DNA of 64,000 nt from Fasciolopsis buskii. Its lineage: Eukaryota; Platyhelminthes; Trematoda; Plagiorchiida; Fasciolidae. The position numbers and the translations under genes are program-made. The stretch lies in contig LUCM01001833.1 of NCBI GenBank assembly GCA_008360955.1, positions 24,421 to 88,420 of the forward strand, read 5' to 3'. Each line of letters begins with the position of its first letter. Position 1 is the stretch's first letter. Positions 55,701 through 64,000 of the stretch are shown here, piece after piece. The notes below the pieces were generated by a model, which ran no database searches, had not been told where the DNA came from, and saw only the letters and a list, made by a program, of their open reading frames with translations.

Positions 55701-58700
55701 TTTCGTCTTAACAATCTGCGGACTTTGGTTGTTTCTGGCAGTCTTCATATTTCCTTTCATGAATCATCCAGTGTATCCGTCTTGCAGAAACACCCATTTC
55801 ACCCCTACCATTTCGTCTTCAGCAGTGTCTCAGGTGCATGCCTTGGCGGATCTGTTTATTAAACTCTGGATAAAGCTTCTTCTCGGGTTATTTGGGACAT
55901 CACTTCGGTAGTGCGTGTTTCTCACTGGTTACTGAAGCTATTGTATAACTGCAGGGGATTCAGTTGCTATTTCATCTTTTGACGGTATCTGCGTTCATCG
56001 AAGTGGAACTAGATATCGCATGTGTACAAATAGAAAAGCAGATTCAATCCACCTGAGGGCAATCCAGTGTGTATTTTCGCATTCCCAGGTGCCCAATCGT
56101 TAATTTCATTGGGATGCTGCGGTTAAGTTATAAGCAAGCAAAAGGCCGTCCGCGCAATCACTGCTAAACACACGGTGAAGTGACCTAATTTGAACAACGC
56201 AAATCAAGTCATTGATAGGTTAATAAGTTATCGGTTGTATGCGTTTCCGGAGGCGAAACATCATACTTTCATTTTTAGCTAATAAGTGGTTCAGAAATAT
56301 TGGCCCCTTAGTTAAGAATTATCGTCATACAGTTAAAGATTACCGCGAGATGTTTATTGCTGCAATGGTTATAGATTCTCGTCATTGGGCGTCAGCTACG
56401 TTATTTAGCATATTTTAACCAAGTTTTGTTCAATAACGACAGTACGCGGGTAGCCTGTGTTGATTCGTCGACACCATTCTGCCGGTCGAAAGCGAACACA
56501 GGTGCGCTGAAATCGCACTGATTACGCCACCCCATAAGCTGACTGGCAAAGCCAACGTAAGTCATTTAATAACGGTGGGTCAATTTAGTCACTAACACAA
56601 TCAGTCAGTGAGATTTGATCAGAATAAACCCATAATAATGATTTGACCTCGACTATCAGATCAAATTTGCTCTTCTAACTGGAGTTAGTAAGAGCAGAAA
56701 ATGGCAATCGAGAGATCCATGGGCGATTTACGCTAAGATGTAAGCGCATCTTCCTACGCTTAACAGTTTCCTAAACCGACAATGCTTTTTCAACACACAG
56801 GACCGCAACTTTTGGAAACATCATCTACACTTAAACGAATTTATTAATCTGACTGGTTTACTTCATTTACAAACTAAGGAAGTAAAACCAGAATTCAGAA
56901 TTCCCCGGTCCTTGCAGCAACCAAGGTCATAAACGGATAATCAGCCGCCTTCGTCGGTTCCAGAATTTGGTAATTCAGTGTAGGTTTAGAGTGGATCCTG
57001 TATACTGCTCTATCGGTTTCGTTGCCTAAGCACCAATGCTGGATGATGTACTTAATGAATTTCGGCGCATGTTTTTCCTGCTTCTGTATTTTGCAGGTCG
57101 GTCACAACCCCTTCGAATTTCGCTGTTAAAGTATACTACATTGGTTCTCTTTTACTCAGTAAACAATCGTATAGTTTATGCATTAAATAGCATACATTAA
57201 CTGCATGGGATTTGGCCGTGACAAATTTATAACTTAACAAAACCTTCTCATCCAGTTGGCGAGTTTTGTAATGCAGAACCACGATCTACTTATATCCAGT
57301 GTTACACAAACCGCATGTGTTTGCGTGTCATCATACCTCTACCAGTAGGAAGCCTAAAGGTAAAGTGTTGGTTCGTGTTTGCCCATCGTTTCACTAACGC
57401 CCCAAATTAGTACTAGGAGCACACTAGTCAATTATGATTTGCCACAAGTGAGGAGGATTGGATCTCTTCAATAATTTCATATATCATCTTTCGGATGTGT
57501 TTCATGTTATATCGGTCTCAGTGAAACAACTCACACAAGATTATATACATCAAATTCGATTTAGGATTCCAGCCTACCGAACACTCGGATTCACTTTCCA
57601 GGTGAATGAACCACGATGCGGACAATATTCAAACTTCGGGAGTGAAAACCAAACCCAGACTCTAATGCGTGTGTAGATTTTGCAGGATGAAAAATGTGAT
57701 GGAAACTAGACGACGATCGATCGTCTGCAGATCTGCAGGCCCAAGATGTTGCAGAATTCTACAAGGGAAAGAAGTTAGGGAAAATAAACCAACTCAACAA
57801 CCGGATCGGGCGGTGCTTTATGGTTCACCATAGACCAAAAAGAAACGCAAAACAGGAAACACTAAAAAACTGACCTCCGGAAATGAAAATCAGCGGTCAC
57901 CGGGCCCAGTGCACAGTGACGCGAGCACGGAAAATTCTTCCAACGCAAAATTATTCAGTCTCACTGCATTCGCAAAATCTGTCACTGAATTAAGCAGCAG
58001 GATATTCACCACGGATCATAATCAGTTTTCCATAGCCATCCGGTGGATATTAAAATAAAAATTAACTTCGCTGATGCAATTTACTGTTGACTGTTGTTAG
58101 CTATGACACGAGTTCACCATTTCCGCAGTTTTTCTTCTTGTCTACAATTACATGAAAAGATGGACATGTGGTTAACTTGTTCCAGTGTCCAATATGAAAC
58201 TGGGCAATCCCACGATTTATTATGAACGGAATGTTTGTGAAGATGTGTACGGGATGACATTTATGTGAGATACTTTACTTGTAGGGCTTTTAAAATATGC
58301 AGCGCTATCAGAACACGTAGAAGAGATAAATTTTACTTTCCGCTTCTTGAGCACCGAGCTGTTCACATCCTGTCTTATCGATCCATGGCTAGGCGCTGTT
58401 GTTCCATTTTGAAGCCTGCGGAACTATTGTTCTTAGTGCATCAACAAAGACAATAAAGTCTGCACAGTGACACAGTATACATGCAGACTCGCCAACGTTT
58501 GCTTCCGAGCTTGTTCACTGAAATGTCCTAAACATTTTTAATGCGCCAATAGTTTGATAACTAGAATGTTCATCAAGAAGGCGGAAAATATTGAGGTCTT
58601 GGATGACTGCATCGCTGAATCCTCTTTCGCCAAGCATTATCAAATTTTATCTACGTGGTTAGGAAGATACCTTCCGGTTTGCTTGTTATATAATAATAAT

Positions 58701-61700
58701 AATAATAATATAATCGCGCTATTGATGAATCGCGAATTGGGATTCATTTAAACAACAGTTGACGGATTACTTATTGAATGACTACTTCCGCGTAAACGTT
58801 GTGCTATTAGTCAATAACAAAAGCTTATCATGCGTTCCAGCTACTAGAACAATAAGCTGTTCCATTTTAATGGGTGTGTGCATTTCTTCATGGGATCCCA
58901 ATGTGACCAACGGCAGCTTAGCCCTGATGTCACTAATCGCTCAAATGCCCTGATTAGTAGATATTAGTGCATGAATTTTAGAGTCCTGAACGGCAAGTCA
59001 GGCATGGGATTTTTTGTTCGAACGTTGTACAGTTAGTAATGGTGATTTTTTCCTCATGGCCCCTTATGAATAACACGCATACAACTCACACTAGTAAATG
59101 CAGTAACAGCTTAAGTGTGATAGGGACAACTGACTAGTAAGCAGGTACATTACAGTACTTTTGCTGCGCAACTGGCATTGCGTAAATTCAAACTATATCT
59201 CATTCAGACAGAAATGTCCATTTGGCAATTTATTACAATTTCAAAATACTTGGGCAGTCTTCTCGTGATTTCATCAATTCAATTACTGCCACCCCATAGT
59301 AGGGGATAGGAATAAGGATCTACCCAAAATTGCCACCTAGTTTAAACTTTACTTCCAGGGAAGTGGAAGACTATATGGAACGCTTTCATATATGACGCAT
59401 AATCAAAAATAACTCAAGTAGCCTAAAAATGATAGTTTTCTTATACTTCTTGGGAGGATAGTAGTGACTGCACTTTTTGTGCAATCCTGCAGACTTTTCC
59501 TACGAGAATTTAAAGCCTGTAGTCCAAATCCGTAAGTTTTATCGCCCTGATGCGAGGTGAACACATTTTGGTTGTTCGCTCTGAAATTTTGTCTGTTCGC
59601 GATTACATATTCCGATTTCAAGCACATGGTGCAAAATGTGATTATGGCTGCCAGTTACAGAACCATTTACGGAGTGGAGTAATAGCGGAGACCTGCCATT
59701 CGGATTTAAAGGAGGTATTCAACTAAACAACTAAAAAGTTCCAGCAAATGCGTAACACTTGTGAGCATTATTAAAATATGAAGTTTGCCAACTTTGTCAC
59801 TGATTTGGCCTTATAAAACACGACCAAATATCAGGGAATTTCCATGCTCAACCATGTCACCTAATCTTCATAAGGATAGCCTACCGAGAAGACAACAATG
59901 GAGTAGAAGATATATCCAGATCTCGGAAACTGAAAGTTAAGCATTCAATTGCTTGAATCCACACCATTCATACCCATACAAACAAGCCGCGACTTTCCTA
60001 TGGCAAAATAGATCGCAAAATTGTGCAAAAATAATCCAGTTTGTGAAGCACTTCTTTATTGCAGGCGAATGCTGGGGACTAAATGTGGTATTGATTCACC
60101 TCCCCCAACCTGTTTTGTCTTGGAGGACCGGTTTTATTTGAATTTGGACCATTTCGTGAAATACTTACAAGGAAACTGTTCGATGCCACCAACTTCATTT
60201 ACTTAGTGCGAAAAACACTGCACTAGCTTTTTCTAGCTAATTATCTTCACTTGTACCTCTTTCAGTGCCCACTCAGCACAAACTCCCCGAAACAGTCCCA
60301 GAGCATGCCCAAAAACGACCCCAAATATAACCCTATAAATGAGAATTCGATCTTTTGGGGTCGGTCTTCGAATTCTTCCGAAATCGGTTCCTGCAGCCAC
60401 AGGTAAAGGAGATTTTGAATTTCTTAATTGCAATTCGCAACTAATCTAGTCACCAGCATGGAAGGTCTTAAAAGAATCAAAATTCTACGACATAATGCAC
60501 AGTAACAGTCCGATGTGCACTGTTATCTTTTGCAATGCTTCATGCGCATAACTGGAACCGCCAGAAACAAACAAAATCCTCGGCATATGTATGCACCTTT
60601 TAACGACTTTAAGAATTTGTATGTGTAATGAGGGGTTTCTTTGGTTCTAGACAATTTTGTCAGTCGTTACTTAAAAGATTTTTCTGTAATTTTTTTAGAA
60701 GCTGCAAAACAAAATGGGAAATGATGCTATGACTTGATTGTGTTGATGGAGGATGTTCATGTTGCCGATATAAACGTTGTGTGACTGCTGAAGTGAATCC
60801 GCGCGGTATATGCATGTCAAATCGACAGATTTGTGAGCCATCATTGTTTTCATTTCGGATACATATCTCATTTATCATTGAAGATTACTTTAAAAGTAGC
60901 TAGCGCGCTATTCATTGATGTCCTGAAGCATTGGAAATCAATGCTCCTGGAGTTCCTGGGCTCCTCTTGTGCGAAGTACCTGCAGCGTTGCACGCACTGC
61001 CTCAGCTTTTCTCGCACTGTTTGTAAGGCAGCTCCTAGGTAGACTATACGGAAAATAACGTCTACAGGTTTGAAGCAACAATCTTGAACTCACCTATTAA
61101 GAAAGCACAAACTTTCGTTCCAGACAAATCGTTTTCCCATGGGCAACTTTCATATTAAGCTGACCCAGGACTGCTGCTCTCAGTAACTGACGCATGACGT
61201 CCCAAATTCCATCACCGAATGTTGATACCCGTAGGTTTTGGCCTTAAGAATTAAAAGGTTTCTAAATGCAACTCACTACTCGGTCGTCATATATGAGATG
61301 CCAGAGCTTTCCGTTAAGATTAGCGAAATCGGACAACGTGTCCGCGGGGAGACCACATCCGTTTAACTGCTATCAGGAATCTGTAATCATCTGTTGCAAA
61401 GAGAACAATTCAGCCTTCATTTCTTGCACTTCGTCTCTCACGAAAACCTATATTGCTTAAGATCTTTAGATACAGAATTTCGGAAACAACAATTACCCCA
61501 ACGTCTCTCCCCAGCGTTCAGCCGTCATTGTGGTGGATGGCTCCGGTGCTGCTCTGTTAGTGCTGAGTACAGTGTCAATGGGAACGGTTTTTTTGGAAAT
61601 AGTAAGAAGCAATAATGAACCAGAAACAATTACTGATAATTTTGTACCTATAGGTTCCCAAATGGAGTAGAAGACATGGGCTGTGCATATTCAGAATATG

Positions 61701-63240
61701 ATCGAATGCTGATGGAAAATTAACAGGAGGAAAGAATTCTATGTTGAAAGCTAACATTACACATGGTCACCATCCCAAATATTTAATTTGCCGATGTAAT
61801 AAGCAGGATCAGTCAACCTGTGATCATGTGCGCTGTTATTTGATCCGGCAAAAACTCAGTTCCTTCTCTGTTTCCTCGTCAATATAATCACTTAATATCA
61901 GAGGTAAAGCTGTTTGACCCGCAGAAACTTCCCGAGATATCTGGAGCCTCAGCAGGACACAGCAGTTACTCCGACTGAATATCCACAATTCACCTCCGAG
62001 TCTTCCGAGGCTATACTAGCGTCTGACTATTGTAAACAACGTGAAGCTTTATGATGTACCACGTAGACTCCCTATCCATTGCGCATAACGTGATGGTTGT
62101 AGTGTTTGTACCTCACGCCCAGCAATCCTCAACGCTCCCATTCTTTATTCCCACATGGTTGTTCTAGCATTCCGACGTATGTAAACACGACCCTGAGCTA
62201 TTTGTCGACTCATTTCTTACCGCTGTATTTATAACAAACAGCGAAATGTTAAATGGAAACTATTATTCCTTACATCAGCAAAACAGATAAAACGGAGGCC
62301 CATAACGACATACCAGAAGAAGGCAGATTAGACAATGATGTCCAAGAAACCATTTTAAACTTGAATCATGCAAGTAATACTTGCAATTAGGCTTCTAGTA
62401 GATATTGTGCCTGCATCTAAGTAAGTTCCGTAAACCAACTAGTGTCATTCTCAATGGATAGCATCCAGGTGGCCCACAGTAATGTACATCGGATAATAAG
62501 TTATACGATAGGTCACGAGGCTGAAGTGACTCCACAGTTAGACTTCACTAATACCGCGGGGTAACAACTGCTGGAACCCTGGAGACCTCAAAGGCTATTT
62601 CTTCTTATATTCTGTATACCTTAGGAATTTTAGTGAACGAAAATCATTAACGGTGGTTTATTGACGCAGTTACTTATCAGTATCTTCTGAAATCACCAAA
62701 TATATTAATGATAACAATGTATATTTCTCGATATGCAAGAGGCGTGCGCAAGGCCAGATTAACTTAGTACAAGAATGATGCAAATGAAATGTAAATGATA
62801 AAAATCGAATGGGATAAGGGGTGGAATCAACATTGATCTAATGCAGAGGCTCACTGGGACGTAAAATGAGATGCTGCGAAGCAATGTGGAAAATACAAGT
62901 ATGCCAGTGAAAAGCAGAAAATAGAAAACTCATTTTTCAAGACCAAAAAGAGTTTCCTGGGACTGTTTTCAAGCAGCGGACTACGAGTCGTTTCGTGTTT
63001 AAGTGCACCAAATGTGCTCATTGCTGACGCACAACATGGACGAAGCTCAACGGCAGATGTCGAGATATGGCAGGAGTCCAAAAAAGTCAGCAGCTTTACG
63101 TAATGGGAGGAAACGTTGAGCTGAAGAGATGCCAAGCGGTGGTAATGCGGCAATTAGATGGAAGTGGTGGAAACCAGGCGAAGCGTCAGGCAAATTGGCT
63201 AAGACACGTATTTGACAACAACTGGCCAAAAATTGCTGAG
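52780..63240. other. Gene-poor stretch
   Basis: About 10 kb without a gene I can support. Contains a C-rich run at about 54,900-54,927 and an (AAT)n microsatellite at 58,690-58,713. Short frames only; the 68-codon - strand frame at 52,990-53,196 (NEHLMKMAKIHCLLTKRS) looks unusually protein-like but is unassigned. Confidence 0.4.
58690..58713. repeat. (AAT)n microsatellite
   Basis: Seven to eight consecutive AAT-type trinucleotides in an AT-rich setting. Confidence 0.85.
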
Positions 63241-63264
63241 GGCGAAGGAAGACTGTTAAGATTG

Positions 63265-64000
63265 TCTCAAACTATCTGCAGGAAATTTGTGAAGCTTTGG
63301 ATATGGAACTCTCAAGGATAGTAATTATATTTACATAGGGGTGGCGGTGAGCTGTACCGAGAGGCGCGTCAGGTAAGAGAAATTTTGTGTAGGAAATCTC
63401 CTTGAGTACACTAACCAACATTGTCCTGCATGCTGTCATTTTTGTTGGCGCAGCTTTTGATCTTATTCAGCAGTACGGTTGGGGAATATGAGGTGCGCAA
63501 TCAGAGAACTTCATAAGCCACTTGGAACACCAGTTATCAAGAGACTCTATGTCTTCATTGATTAGTGCGAGAGTAAAGCTAAATGAAGGGGACTGAAAGC
63601 GCAGATTATTTTAAGGTCATCGTCAAACAGGAGTGCTGTGCCATGACCAATACCTTTAAAGATATCATGAATGAATAGCAGGTATAGGAGAGGACATGAG
63701 ACGCTTCATTGAATGATCCCACTAGTAATAGCACACGACTGGAAAAAACAACCGTTAATATTGACCAACTGGAAGCGATCGGATGGGTAGGATGATAGCC
63801 AAGATAAGAGGGGATTTCTTATTCCAAAATTCCTAATTTTGGTCAGACGTCGGAAGTGGGAAACGCGGCCAAACGCTTTAGACATGTCTAGAAAGATTAT
63901 TAGCATCGACCGGTGGGAATCAGCACTTTGAAGTACAACAAGTTCAGAAGTCTAAACTGACAGGTTGAAGGCGGAATCGGCCCCGCGAGGAAGCCGCATG
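63265..64000 (-). mobile_element. CR1/jockey-like LINE, RT catalytic part, runs off the window
   Basis: - strand: IFLDMSKAFGRVSHFRRL, FGIRNPLLSWLSSYPSDRF, ITSGIIQ, then after an in-frame TGA PLLYLLFIHDIF and FDDDLKI (catalytic box at 63,616-63,627; FADD is usual). The 3' region 63,265-63,500 aligns with 2,115-2,352 on the opposite strand. One nonsense codon where Gly is expected and later frameshifts mark it as dead, yet it is the best preserved LINE RT in the window. The 5' part lies beyond 64,000. Confidence 0.85.

Noticed and set aside
1..64000. CRISPR array, rRNA genes, operons or bacterial promoters
   Set aside because: No regularly spaced direct repeats, no rRNA signatures, and the gene structure is intron-rich eukaryotic.

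Overview
This window is eukaryotic: one protein-coding gene split into nine exons, surrounded by gene-poor DNA full of decayed retroelements. It is most likely from a flatworm, probably a trematode. Four things point there: very short introns among long ones, a tRNA-headed SINE carrying a hammerhead ribozyme motif (as in the schistosome SM-alpha family), Penelope-like elements, and RTE-, CR1- and Ty3/Gypsy-type remnants. The assignment is inferred from architecture and was not tested by a database search.

The only host gene I can support is the orthologue of DRC2/CCDC65, a subunit of the nexin-dynein regulatory complex of motile cilia and flagella. It lies on the + strand at 12,686-27,304. 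All nine exons join in frame into a predicted 480-residue coiled-coil protein, close to the human protein's length. Five introns are 42-81 nt (1, 2, 4, 6, 8) and three are large (3: 2.2 kb; 5: 2.4 kb; 7: 8.3 kb). The large ones hold mobile elements and, in intron 7, a 909-nt run of N.

Layout. 0.4-2.4 kb: decayed CR1/jockey-like LINE, + strand. 2.4-12.6 kb: no recognised gene. 12.7-27.3 kb: DRC2. Intron 3 carries a foldback pair of tRNA-SINE/hammerhead units flanked by a 13-bp direct repeat. Intron 5 carries a LINE fragment. Intron 7 carries copy A of a 2.7-kb duplicated block, with the gap and an A-rich tract. 27.4-27.7 kb: another SINE/hammerhead unit. 28.1-28.4 kb: RTE fragment, - strand. 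29.7-33.2 kb: 3' part of a Ty3/Gypsy element, - strand, with a recognisable 3' LTR. 34.4-35.2 kb: Penelope-like RT fragment. 36.1-36.4 kb: relative of the duplicated block. 40.6 and 52.7 kb: two copies of a second tRNA-SINE family. 46.4-49.2 kb: copy B of the duplicated block. 50.7-51.6 kb: Penelope-like element with RT and GIY-YIG traces. 63.3-64.0 kb: - strand LINE whose 3' region matches the one at 2.1-2.35 kb.

The most interesting signal is the hammerhead-bearing SINE family. One unit, in the sense strand of DRC2 intron 3, keeps the full hammerhead core, and it sits in one arm of a roughly 240-bp inverted repeat. The near-identical 22.6/46.4 kb block may be a real duplication or an assembly artefact, and copy B predicts what is missing in the gap.
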